Shown here piece after piece: positions 6,561-13,108 of a stretch of 14,417 bases of DNA. The stretch comes from an uncultured Prevotella sp. (GTDB lineage Bacteria; Bacteroidota; Bacteroidia; Bacteroidales; Bacteroidaceae). Made by a program: the position numbers and the translations under genes. Each line of letters starts with the position of its first letter. Within the stretch, counting starts at the first letter, position 1. The notes beneath the pieces are model-generated. The model ran no database searches. It was not told where the DNA came from and saw nothing but the letters and a program-made list of their open reading frames with translations. The stretch covers positions 1-14,417 of the forward strand of contig ONMG01000165.1 in assembly GCA_900318855.1 (NCBI GenBank). The letters run 5' to 3'.

Positions 6561-8278
6561 TACCTTTTGTTTTGCTTTGCCCAGGTATCCTTCAGGCCCA
6601 CTGTCTTATTGAAGACAGGCTTCTCAGCCATGCTGTCAGGGTCAGCCATGAAGTAGCCGATACGCTGGAACTGCAGATACTCACCGGGCTTCTTGTCAGC
6701 CGCATAGTTCTCCACATAGCATTCGGTATGCACATGGAGGCTGTCGGGGTTGAGCAATTCGTGGAAGTCACGGTCGTCGGCCGAAGGATTCTCCACATAG
6801 AAGAGTCGGTCGTACTCGCGCACTTCGGCCTTCACACAGTGCTTGCAGCTCACCCAGTGCAATGTACCCTTCACCTTGCGGTCGGCTCCGGGCATGCCAC
6901 TCTTTGAGTTAGGGTCGTACTCTGCCTGTATCTCTATGATGTGGCCGTCAGCATCCTTGGTGCAACCTGTGCACTTGACGATGTAAGCATTCTTCAACCT
7001 CACCTCCCTACCGGGCGTCATGCGGAAGAATTTCTTCGGAGCGTCTTCCATGAAATCTGCACGTTCTATCCACAACTCTTTAGAGAAGGTGATGGTATGA
7101 GTACCGTCGGCTTCATTCTCCGGATTGTTCACTGCCACCATTTCCTCCGACATATCGTCAGGATAATTAGTGATGACCAACTTCACCGGGTCAAGAACAG
7201 CCGAGACACGACAGGCTTTCTGATTGAGATCCTCACGCACGGCAGCCTCAAGAAGGGCCACGTCATTGAGGGCATCAAACTTGGTGTAGCCAATGCTGTC
7301 GATAAACTTGCGGATACTCTCGGGTGAATAGCCGCGACGGCGCATTCCGCAAAGGGTCGGCATTCGGGGGTCATCCCAGCCACTCACCAACTTCTCGTCG
7401 ACAAGAGTATGGAGCTTGCGCTTCGACATCACTGTGTAGGTGAGGTTGAGCCGGTTGAACTCTATCTGCCGGGGACGATTGTCGTCAAGCTTGTCGGCTG
7501 TCCCGTCGTATTCCTTGAGGAAGTCGATGAACTTATTATAAAGCGGACGGTGAGGCACAAATTCGAGCGTGCATATGGAGTGAGTCACGCCCTCGAAGTA
7601 GTCGCTCTGACCATGGGCAAAGTCATACATGGGGTAGCAGTGCCACTTCGTTCCTGTGCGGTGGTGTGGAGTCTGTATGATGCGATACATAATGGGATCG
7701 CGGAAGTGCATATTGGAGTTGGCCATATCGAGCTTGGCCCTGAGTACCATACTGCCCTCGACAGCCTCAGCAGTATTCATCTGCTCGAAGAGGCGAAGAT
7801 TTTCCTCCACAGGACGGTCGCGGAAGGGTGAAGGAGTTCCGGCCTCGGTGGGTGTGCCCTTCTGCTGGGCTATCTGCTCCGAGGTCTGCTCATCGACGTA
7901 GGCAAGTCCTTGCTTGATCATCCAAACGGCAAAATCCCATAGTTTCTGAAAGTAATCGGAGGCATAGTAGATATGGCCCCACTTAAAGCCGAGCCACTGG
8001 ATGTCATTGAGGATGTTCTCCACATACTCCGTGTTTTCTTTCGATGGATTGGTATCGTCGAAACGCAGGTTGCAGACACCACCATACTTCTCTGCCACAC
8101 CAAAGTCCATGCAGATGGCTTTAGCATGACCTATGTGAAGATAGCCATTGGGCTCTGGCGGGAACCGGGTCTGAATGCGTCCACCATTCTTACCTGCCGC
8201 GAGGTCTTCCTCCACGAGCTGCTCTACAAAACTGAGGCTTTTCTTCTCCTCTGCCGTGTTCTCTTCTCTTGTTGCCAT
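6560..8278 (-). CDS. glnS: Glutaminyl-tRNA synthetase
   Basis: This class I synthetase charges tRNA-Gln directly with glutamine. The 572-residue product has RFPPEPNGYLHIGHAK (38-53) containing the HIGH motif, LRFDDTNPSKE (71-81), and VMSKRK (283-288) in place of KMSKS. The C-terminal anticodon-binding beta-barrels include KGTLHWVS and the VGLKDTW end. Length is close to the 554 residues of the E. coli enzyme. I chose the ATG at 8278 (MATREENTAEEKK) rather than the in-frame ATG at 8326. The longer form would add 16 residues with no family match, and the A/T-rich ATAACAAAAAT before 8278 is a typical Bacteroidota translation start. It is first in an operon with the TPR and DedA genes. The 1-nt stop/start overlap with the TPR gene is unusual for this housekeeping enzyme. 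Confidence 0.96.
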   Translation of the reverse strand: MATREENTAEEKKSLSFVEQLVEEDLAAGKNGGRIQTRFPPEPNGYLHIGHAKAICMDFGVAEKYGGVCNLRFDDTNPSKENTEYVENILNDIQWLGFKWGHIYYASDYFQKLWDFAVWMIKQGLAYVDEQTSEQIAQQKGTPTEAGTPSPFRDRPVEENLRLFEQMNTAEAVEGSMVLRAKLDMANSNMHFRDPIMYRIIQTPHHRTGTKWHCYPMYDFAHGQSDYFEGVTHSICTLEFVPHRPLYNKFIDFLKEYDGTADKLDDNRPRQIEFNRLNLTYTVMSKRKLHTLVDEKLVSGWDDPRMPTLCGMRRRGYSPESIRKFIDSIGYTKFDALNDVALLEAAVREDLNQKACRVSAVLDPVKLVITNYPDDMSEEMVAVNNPENEADGTHTITFSKELWIERADFMEDAPKKFFRMTPGREVRLKNAYIVKCTGCTKDADGHIIEIQAEYDPNSKSGMPGADRKVKGTLHWVSCKHCVKAEVREYDRLFYVENPSADDRDFHELLNPDSLHVHTECYVENYAADKKPGEYLQFQRIGYFMADPDSMAEKPVFNKTVGLKDTWAKQNKR

Positions 8279-8345
8279 ATTTTTGTTATCTTGCTTAGCC
8301 GGCCGGCGGGATGCCAATACCGGCAAATCAGTACTATATATGCTG

Positions 8346-8353
8346 CAAAGTTA
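8346..8353 (-). promoter_or_regulatory. -7 box of the glnS operon promoter
   Basis: On the minus strand this reads TAACTTTG, inside ATTTAGTAACTTTGC, which is identical over 15 nt to the manC promoter box. The start site would be near 8340, giving a leader of about 62 nt. No good TTG is found 19-21 nt upstream; the nearest is about 26 nt away (8380-8382), so the -33 element is weak. Confidence 0.65.
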
Positions 8354-8465
8354 CTAAATTCCATTGAAACGCACCTCTTCAACTCCTTTTATTTTGCTCT
8401 TGATGTTCCCGACCATGGGTCCAGAACTCCTGATATGGGGGAAAGAACGCGACAATCTTTAAGTT

Positions 8466-8481
8466 TATGTTATCGAACATA
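8466..8481. promoter_or_regulatory. Operator-like palindrome
   Basis: TATGTT-ATCG-AACATA is a perfect 6-bp-arm dyad ending 8 bp before the -33 box of the plus-strand promoter at 8490. It could be a regulator site; the region is A/T-rich, so chance is also possible. Confidence 0.3.
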
Positions 8482-8489
8482 TAAATATA

Positions 8490-8521
8490 TTTGGTCAAAA
8501 CGTCAAGATGTTTTAACTTTG
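8490..8521 (+). promoter_or_regulatory. Plus-strand promoter with no annotated gene
   Basis: TTTG at 8490-8493 and TAACTTTG at 8514-8521 are separated by 20 bp, a full Bacteroidota promoter match. It points away from glnS and into the 3' side of the fucO gene, which lies on the other strand. The start site is expected near 8527. Confidence 0.65.
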
Positions 8522-8526
8522 CCCTC

Positions 8527-8615
8527 GTTATCCTGAATACAATCTTTTTACCTTAAAAGACTAATGCCTATTGAGAAAGAATGCCCTTCTCTGTGAAGAG
8601 GAGGGCATTTCAATT
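8527..8615 (+). ncRNA. Candidate small RNA of about 90 nt
   Basis: The RNA would start from the promoter at 8490-8521 and end at the hairpin 8581-8608. In plus-strand RNA that hairpin pairs continuously over 12 positions (one G-U wobble) under a GUGA tetraloop, and it is followed by TTTCAATTATT. The minus-strand version has a C-A mismatch and a UCAC loop, so the structure seems tuned for the plus strand. A 10-codon ORF (8564-8596, MPIEKECPSL) fits inside, but its stop lies in the tetraloop and I give it little weight. No gene on the plus strand follows. Confidence 0.45.
8581..8608. terminator. Hairpin terminator, fucO end and/or small RNA end
   Basis: ATGCCCT 8581-8587 pairs with AGGGCAT 8602-8608, continued by CTCT/AGAG. 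On the minus strand it lies 29 bp after the fucO stop and is followed by a pyrimidine-rich TTCTTTCTC. On the plus strand it is followed by TTTCAATTATT. It probably works in both directions. Confidence 0.75.
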
Positions 8616-8636
8616 ATTGACGTTGAGTGATGACGC

Positions 8637-9791
8637 TCAAAGAATCTCCTTATACATATTTATAATGTCTTGCTTGGTCACTTCACGGGGGTTGCCGGGC
8701 GTGCAGACATCAGCAATGGCCTGTTCTGCCAATTCAGGAATATCAGCTTCCGTTATTCCCAGTTCAGAAAGATGCTGCGGTATGCCGAGTTCCGCACTCA
8801 TCCGCTGTATCTCGCTACAAGCTGCATCTGCTGCTTCCTCGCGGCTCATGCCTTCATGCCACACCTCAAGAGCCTTAGCTATCTCCACATATTTGTCAAG
8901 TGCAGAAGGAGCATTGAAACGCATCACGGTTGGCAGGAGGATGGCACAAGCCACACCATGCGGAACGTCATGGAGGGCACTCATGGGATGAGCCATGCCA
9001 TGGTCGACACCGAGACCCACATTCGAGAAAGCCATTCCAGCCACATACTGGGCTACAGCCATGCCGTCGCGCCCAACAGGATTGGTGGGCTCGGCCACAG
9101 CAATAGGCAGATACTTGTGAATCATCGAGATAGCCTTAATTTCGAACATGTCGGAGAGCTCCCAAGCCGCCTTTGTGATGAATCCCTCAATGGCATGCGT
9201 CATGGCATCCATACCAGTGGCAGCTGTAAGCGATTTCGGCAGACTGTACATGAGTTCAGCATCGACAATGGCGACGACAGGAATGTCATTGGGGTCACAG
9301 CAAACCATCTTCTTATGCTTGGTCTCGTCTATGATAACATAGTTGATTGTGGTCTCGGCAGCAGTACCGGCCGTGGTGGGTAGGGCGATGATGGGCACCG
9401 TCTTCTTCTTGGTATCGGCAACGCCTTCCAGCGACACCACATCCGAGAATTCCGGATTGTTGGCCACAATACCCACACCTTTGGCTGTATCCATGCTGGA
9501 GCCACCGCCAATAGCAACGATGAAGTCGGCCTCTGCGTCTTGTAGCGCCTTGACACCATGCTTGACGTTGGTCACGGTAGGATTGGGCTTCACTTCGTCA
9601 AAGACCTCATAGGGGATATCAGCTTCGTCAAGTACGTCGAGCACCTTCTTGGCCACACCGAACTGCATCAGACCTTTATCGGTCACCACTAAGGCCTTCT
9701 TGAAGCCGAACCGTTTCACTACTTCCGGAAGCTCCTTCCGAGCTCCGGGGCCGAAGTACGACACTTCGTTTAGGATAAATCTGTTTACCAT
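8637..9791 (-). CDS. fucO: Iron-containing alcohol dehydrogenase, lactaldehyde reductase (FucO) type
   Basis: The product is a group III NAD-dependent alcohol dehydrogenase. By close resemblance to E. coli FucO it would reduce L-lactaldehyde to 1,2-propanediol, the fermentative end of fucose or rhamnose breakdown. From the chosen start (MVNRFILNEVSYFGPGAR) it is 384 residues, against 382 for FucO. It has the nucleotide-binding GGGSSMD (95-101), PTTAGTAAE (138-146), and iron ligands D195, H199, H264 and H278 in GMDAMTH, DHGMAHP and VPHG. The frame stays open upstream to 10085, but that extension crosses the mltG terminator and this gene's own promoter, so it is not translated. It is a single-gene unit with no fucose or rhamnose genes in view, so a broader role in aldehyde reduction or ethanol fermentation is possible. 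Confidence 0.9.
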   Translation of the reverse strand: MVNRFILNEVSYFGPGARKELPEVVKRFGFKKALVVTDKGLMQFGVAKKVLDVLDEADIPYEVFDEVKPNPTVTNVKHGVKALQDAEADFIVAIGGGSSMDTAKGVGIVANNPEFSDVVSLEGVADTKKKTVPIIALPTTAGTAAETTINYVIIDETKHKKMVCCDPNDIPVVAIVDAELMYSLPKSLTAATGMDAMTHAIEGFITKAAWELSDMFEIKAISMIHKYLPIAVAEPTNPVGRDGMAVAQYVAGMAFSNVGLGVDHGMAHPMSALHDVPHGVACAILLPTVMRFNAPSALDKYVEIAKALEVWHEGMSREEAADAACSEIQRMSAELGIPQHLSELGITEADIPELAEQAIADVCTPGNPREVTKQDIINMYKEIL

Positions 9792-9828
9792 GTTGTTAGG
9801 TTTATTGATGTTAATGGTATTTGCGCCG

Positions 9829-9860
9829 CAAATATAGGCAAAAAGCTCGGAGCCTGCAAG
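9829..9860 (-). promoter_or_regulatory. fucO promoter
   Basis: On the minus strand TTG at 9860-9858 is followed after 21 bp by TATATTTG at 9836-9829. The start would be near 9823, giving a leader of about 32 nt before the ATG at 9791. This supports the short start for fucO. Confidence 0.75.
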
Positions 9861-9867
9861 CTTTTTG
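9841..9867. repeat. A-tract inverted repeat in the fucO promoter
   Basis: AAAAAGCT 9841-9848 and AGCTTTTT 9860-9867 are perfect 8-bp arms around 11 bp. The dyad spans the spacer and touches the -33 box of the fucO promoter, so it could be an operator. A similar A-tract dyad lies at the mltG promoter. Confidence 0.5.
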
Positions 9868-9991
9868 ATTGATTCTTCTTGTCTTTCAACAAAAAGATGC
9901 TGTCTTAGGGCTTCCTTCTGCCCAAGATGTTGTTCGCTAAGAAGAGGGACTCGCTCCTGAAAGTCCGGTGATAGCCCCTCCAACATCAGAA

Positions 9992-10029
9992 AGGCGGCCC
10001 ACCTGCCATCAAATGCAGGGGGGCCGCCT
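9992..10029 (-). terminator. mltG terminator
   Basis: The arms at 9992-10006 and 10015-10029 pair over 15 bp with one mismatch around an 8-nt loop. The stem is very GC-rich. On the minus strand it starts 10 nt after the mltG stop and is followed by TTTCTGATGTT. Confidence 0.85.
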
Positions 10030-10038
10030 CTCAGCCAA

Positions 10039-11085
10039 TTATTTGATACCCCGACTGTTGAGCGCCGCCGAATAACGTGCAGCATTCTTCAGATGCTCAT
10101 CATAGGTTCGGGCAAAATTATGCGTGCCACTGAAATCCTCTTTGGCACACATATAGAGGTAGTCGTGGTGCACCAGATTGAGCACTGCGTCGATGCCCGC
10201 AACACTCGGAATGCGAATGGGACCTGGAGGAAGACCGGGGTTCGTATAAGTGTTGTAAGGGCTATGGATATGGAGCAGATTATTGTAGATACGTTTCAGT
10301 TCGAACCGCTTCCATGCAAACTTAATAGTAGGGTCTGCCTGCAACGGCATACCGTTGGGATACTTTGCACTGCGCACCATCAAGCGGTTATAGTACATCC
10401 CTGCAATCATGGGCTTCTCTGCATTATTGGCCGTTTCCTCATCGACTATACTTGCCAGCGTTATTACTTCATTCGGGCTCAGCTTCAGCGCCTCTGCCTT
10501 TGATCTACGAGCGTCGGTCCAAAAGAGGCGACTCTCCTTCTGCATTCTGGAGAGCAGCTTGTCAATAGAACAATTCCAATAGATGTTATATGTATTGGGG
10601 ATAAACATACACATGATGGTAGTGGTGTCGTAATCATATTTCCGACAAGTGGCCTCGTCCTTGAGCGCCCTTGATATATCATCCTTCGAAAGCATCAGGT
10701 GTTTCGAGAGTTCCTCGGAGAGATTGTCTACCGTGCGCACTGAGGGGATGGTGAGGCTCACCGGACTCTGCTGCCCGTTTTTCAAGTGGCGAAAGAGTTT
10801 GAAAGCTCCTATATGAGTGCTCACTTCATAGCGACCCGTCTTGATATGGTCGGCATATTTACTATGCCGCACCAAGGTCTTGAATGCGGAATAAGGACCA
10901 GCCTTGGCAATGGGTGAGAGTTTGAAATAGACCGAGTCGATGTTGTCGTCGGTGTCGATATAGACATACTGTGTGGCACTCTTTGCAGAGAATGCCGAAA
11001 AGAAGTAATAGTAGAGTATCCCTAATATGGCCAACACGCAAATCGCCGCCGGACCGAGATACTTCATGCAATTTTGATTTGACAT
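10039..11085 (-). CDS. mltG: Endolytic murein transglycosylase MltG (YceG-like)
   Basis: This inner-membrane enzyme cleaves nascent peptidoglycan strands and is thought to set glycan chain length near the elongation machinery. The 348-residue protein has a short cytoplasmic start, one transmembrane segment (about 9-30), then a LysM-like region and the YceG catalytic domain. The motif LASIVDEET contains E217, which aligns with catalytic E218 of E. coli MltG. It is followed by the family motifs AGMYYNRL, LQADPTIKFA, SPYNTYTNPGLPPGPI and HNFARTYDEH. The position before the active-site pair is D where E. coli has E; I believe this is normal in this phylum. It has its own promoter and terminator, so it is a single-gene unit. 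The start ATG at 11085 lies about 18 nt from the predicted transcript start. Confidence 0.94.
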   Translation of the reverse strand: MSNQNCMKYLGPAAICVLAILGILYYYFFSAFSAKSATQYVYIDTDDNIDSVYFKLSPIAKAGPYSAFKTLVRHSKYADHIKTGRYEVSTHIGAFKLFRHLKNGQQSPVSLTIPSVRTVDNLSEELSKHLMLSKDDISRALKDEATCRKYDYDTTTIMCMFIPNTYNIYWNCSIDKLLSRMQKESRLFWTDARRSKAEALKLSPNEVITLASIVDEETANNAEKPMIAGMYYNRLMVRSAKYPNGMPLQADPTIKFAWKRFELKRIYNNLLHIHSPYNTYTNPGLPPGPIRIPSVAGIDAVLNLVHHDYLYMCAKEDFSGTHNFARTYDEHLKNAARYSAALNSRGIK

Positions 11086-11108
11086 GACCGTATATATGAA
11101 TTATGGTG

Positions 11109-11139
11109 CAAAGATAGTGCAAACGAGGGGAACGGCAAA
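11109..11139 (-). promoter_or_regulatory. mltG promoter
   Basis: On the minus strand TTTG at 11139-11136 is followed after 19 bp by TATCTTTG at 11116-11109. The start is expected near 11103, a leader of about 18 nt. Directly upstream (11141-11158) is the A-tract dyad AAAAAAGC-TT-GCTTTTTT. Confidence 0.8.
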
Positions 11140-11140
11140 G

Positions 11141-11158
11141 AAAAAAGCTTGCTTTTTT
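11141..11158. repeat. A-tract inverted repeat upstream of the mltG promoter
   Basis: AAAAAAGC and GCTTTTTT are perfect 8-bp arms separated by TT, directly abutting the -33 box region. It may bend DNA, act as an UP-like element, or bind a regulator. The two-base gap makes an RNA hairpin less likely. Confidence 0.5.
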
Positions 11159-11172
11159 CGGTGCCGCTCCCG

Positions 11173-11237
11173 AGTGCAGCCTATCTTCACACGCAAGTGT
11201 AAAGTGTGCAGTTTCCAAGTACAGACTATCTTCACAC
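11173..11237. repeat. Pair of 20-bp direct repeats in the mltG/MalQ-like divergent region
   Basis: AGTGCAGCCTATCTTCACAC (11173-11192) and AGTACAGACTATCTTCACAC (11218-11237) match at 18 of 20 positions, 45 bp apart. Between them CACAC and GTGTG can pair (11188-11192 with 11204-11208). The rest of the 374-bp gene-free stretch holds the mltG promoter, the terminator-like dyad at 11385 and the -7 box at 11448. I see nothing supportable between about 11240 and 11380. Confidence 0.65.
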
Positions 11238-11384
11238 CTTATTAATAGCTATAGACCACGACGACCTTAGGCAAGTAGGTTAGGAGCATTCCTCCGCCCA
11301 ACCCTCCACGACGAGTGATGCCCAAAGCGCCAACAAGCGTCCAAGTTCCAATTCTACTTCCTACCGACGAGGAAACAGCAAGCC

Positions 11385-11412
11385 AAAAGGTAATGGCCTT
11401 TTATCTTTTTTT
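11385..11412 (+). terminator. Terminator-like dyad upstream of the MalQ-like gene
   Basis: AAAAGG 11385-11390 and CCTTTT 11397-11402 form a 6-bp stem with a 6-nt loop, followed by ATCTTTTTTT. It has the form of a weak intrinsic terminator on the plus strand, but no plus-strand promoter or gene is recognised before it. Confidence 0.35.
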
Positions 11413-11447
11413 AATTCTACATCTACGGCTATAAGGTTTGAAATGCT

Positions 11448-11455
11448 TAAATTTG
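11448..11455 (+). promoter_or_regulatory. -7 box immediately before the MalQ-like gene
   Basis: TAAATTTG ends 4 bp before the ATG at 11460. With the usual distance the start site would be at or next to that ATG. No TTG sits at the standard -33 distance, so the promoter is less certain than the others. Confidence 0.5.
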
Positions 11456-11459
11456 CAGT

Positions 11460-13022
11460 ATGAAACTCAAATTCAGCCTGCATTATCGCACGGAGTGGGG
11501 ACAATCACTTCATGTTGTCGTAAGTGCCTTCAGCGGAAAACGCCGCATCGCGCTGCGCAACCTTCCCATGCAAACCACTGATGGCGAGCTGTGGCAACTG
11601 GAGACCTCGCTTCTGGAATGGCGCCTACGCACCATCGACAGTTTGGAATACTACTATCAGGTGGAAGACTCCAAAGGCTGCCTGCTGCGCAGAGAATGGT
11701 GTGAAGTGCCAAGGCGCTATGCCTTCGACGGTAATGCAGACTACCTCTTCCCCGACAGTTGGCGCGATGTACCCGATGTCATTCCCTTCTACTCCCAGCT
11801 CTATTACGTGAGCCAGGGCATTACAGCAAGCACCGGTCTCAGACCCGAGCGTATTGTGCTCTATCGGAAGACCATTGTATTCCGGGTTTCCGCCCCCCAG
11901 CTGCGCGAGGGCGAGGCACTTGCCGTCTGTGGCTCACATCCTTCATTGGGCCACTGGAATCCTGCCCACTTCGTCAAGATGCAGAGCATCGGAGAGCACG
12001 ACTGGATGCTGTCGCTCAATGCAGGCATGATGTTTTTCCCCCTTGAATATAAATATGTAGTCATTGATGCACAAAGCAATACGCTCCTCAGATGGGAGAT
12101 GGGCGACAACCGCTCTACCGACGGCTTGAAGATGAGCGACGGTGAAGTGCTGGTGCTCTACGGGGGAATGCTGCATGAGCCAGGCCCTCAATGGCGCATC
12201 TTCGGGGTGCGCACCTCCCGGCCAACTCGAGAATTCATCCTTTGGGCCGCTCAACAAGGCATCCGGCTCATAGATGCCGGCACAGAAGGGCCACTCACCT
12301 TGAAGTCGTTTAGACACTGCAGCGAGCTGGCCACTTTTGCACGCAGCCATAAAGTGTCGCTCATGGGCACCGTAAAAGTCGACCTTAGGCGCGACTTTTC
12401 CCTAAGCAGGGTAAAAGCACGGTTGAGAGCCTTGGAACAAATCTTCGACATCGTGAGTCTCGACATCCGCTTCCCCGACGATGCCGAACTGCATCCCGAC
12501 TACACGGCGTGCCTGCTTCGCGAAAGGCTTGAACTCATCGTGAGTCAGAGCCATATGCTGGTAGCCTTAGGCCACAAACCCTACGCCGACTTCCTCAAGC
12601 CTGTGCTGGGCCGGATGCATGTGCTGCCCGTACAGCTCCATTCCGAACCGCAGAATGAGGCCTGGGAGTTTGCCCGCCTGAAGGAATATCCCTACCTGAG
12701 CATAGCAGCCACATCGCTTCCCTCAACGCCCACGCTGCGCCAGTGGTGGCGTGAAGACCCGGGAAGGGCCCAGCGCTACCGGGTGACCATGCTGCACTCC
12801 AAAGAGCACGCACCGCGCGAGCTCACCCCATCGCTGGCCGAAGCCATCATAGCGCGCCATGCCTTCAGCCCGTCGGTCATCTGCCTGGTGCCCATGGACG
12901 ATATTGAGGCTATGTACAAAGGCAAGAGGGGAGAGCAGCCTCTGGGCGACACCGAGCTGCAGCACGCTGTCAACCTCAACGAGAAGATTCAGGCGCTCAT
13001 CCGCGAAAGCCACCGGGCATAA
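11460..13022 (+). CDS. Degenerate 4-alpha-glucanotransferase (MalQ/GH77)-like protein with tandem CBM20
   Basis: The 520-residue protein follows the order of Bacteroidota MalQ proteins (about 890 residues) but is much shorter. Residues 1-110 resemble the first, weak CBM20. Residues 137-240 are a clear CBM20 with LGHWNP (163-168), EYKYV (196-200) and WEMGDNR (212-218), the usual starch-contact motifs. From WRIFGV (245) a shrunken GH77 region follows: ELATFARSHKVSLMGTVKVDL (289-309) aligns with the EYARxxGVxLKGDIPI strand, and YPYLSIAATS...TLRQWWRED (410-433) with the YPYLSVxTxSTHDMxTxRGWWEED strand. HD of THD is replaced by PS, so the transition-state acid is lost. GEDLG has become LGHKPY, so the acid/base is lost. 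The nucleophile motif RIDH appears as SLDI, where D335 may survive alone. It is therefore predicted to bind glucan without transferase activity. The long open frame and regular codons argue against a recent pseudogene. The HAD gene follows 86 bp downstream. Confidence 0.75.
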   Translation: MKLKFSLHYRTEWGQSLHVVVSAFSGKRRIALRNLPMQTTDGELWQLETSLLEWRLRTIDSLEYYYQVEDSKGCLLRREWCEVPRRYAFDGNADYLFPDSWRDVPDVIPFYSQLYYVSQGITASTGLRPERIVLYRKTIVFRVSAPQLREGEALAVCGSHPSLGHWNPAHFVKMQSIGEHDWMLSLNAGMMFFPLEYKYVVIDAQSNTLLRWEMGDNRSTDGLKMSDGEVLVLYGGMLHEPGPQWRIFGVRTSRPTREFILWAAQQGIRLIDAGTEGPLTLKSFRHCSELATFARSHKVSLMGTVKVDLRRDFSLSRVKARLRALEQIFDIVSLDIRFPDDAELHPDYTACLLRERLELIVSQSHMLVALGHKPYADFLKPVLGRMHVLPVQLHSEPQNEAWEFARLKEYPYLSIAATSLPSTPTLRQWWREDPGRAQRYRVTMLHSKEHAPRELTPSLAEAIIARHAFSPSVICLVPMDDIEAMYKGKRGEQPLGDTELQHAVNLNEKIQALIRESHRA

Positions 13023-13066
13023 GCCACCGAGCCTCACGAAGGCCCGACTCCTACAGACAACAGACT

Positions 13067-13081
13067 GCTGCCCCCGGCAGC
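13067..13081. other. Short perfect hairpin between the MalQ-like and HAD genes
   Basis: GCTGCC-CCC-GGCAGC gives a 6-bp stem with a 3-nt loop and no T tract after it. No promoter box is seen before the HAD gene, so the two genes are probably co-transcribed; the hairpin could be a processing or mRNA-stability element. Confidence 0.3.
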
Positions 13082-13108
13082 TACATTAATAAATCAGGAT
13101 AACAATAC

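Noticed and set aside
8279..8326. 16-residue longer N-terminus of GlnRS
   Set aside because: It does not look like GlnRS sequence. The ATG at 8278 is preceded by a typical A/T-rich leader and the predicted start site is compatible with both; conservation favours 8278.
8564..8596. Ten-codon peptide MPIEKECPSL in the candidate small RNA
   Set aside because: Too short to support, and its stop codon lies in the terminator loop; probably chance.
9792..10085. 98-residue N-terminal extension of the FucO-like protein
   Set aside because: The family start is MVNRFILNE at 9791. The extension crosses the mltG terminator and the fucO promoter and has no family match.
11460..13022. Simple truncated pseudogene of malQ
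   Set aside because: No frameshift or stop is present, and both flanking parts of the GH77 region remain in order with internal deletions, so decay is possible but not the best reading.
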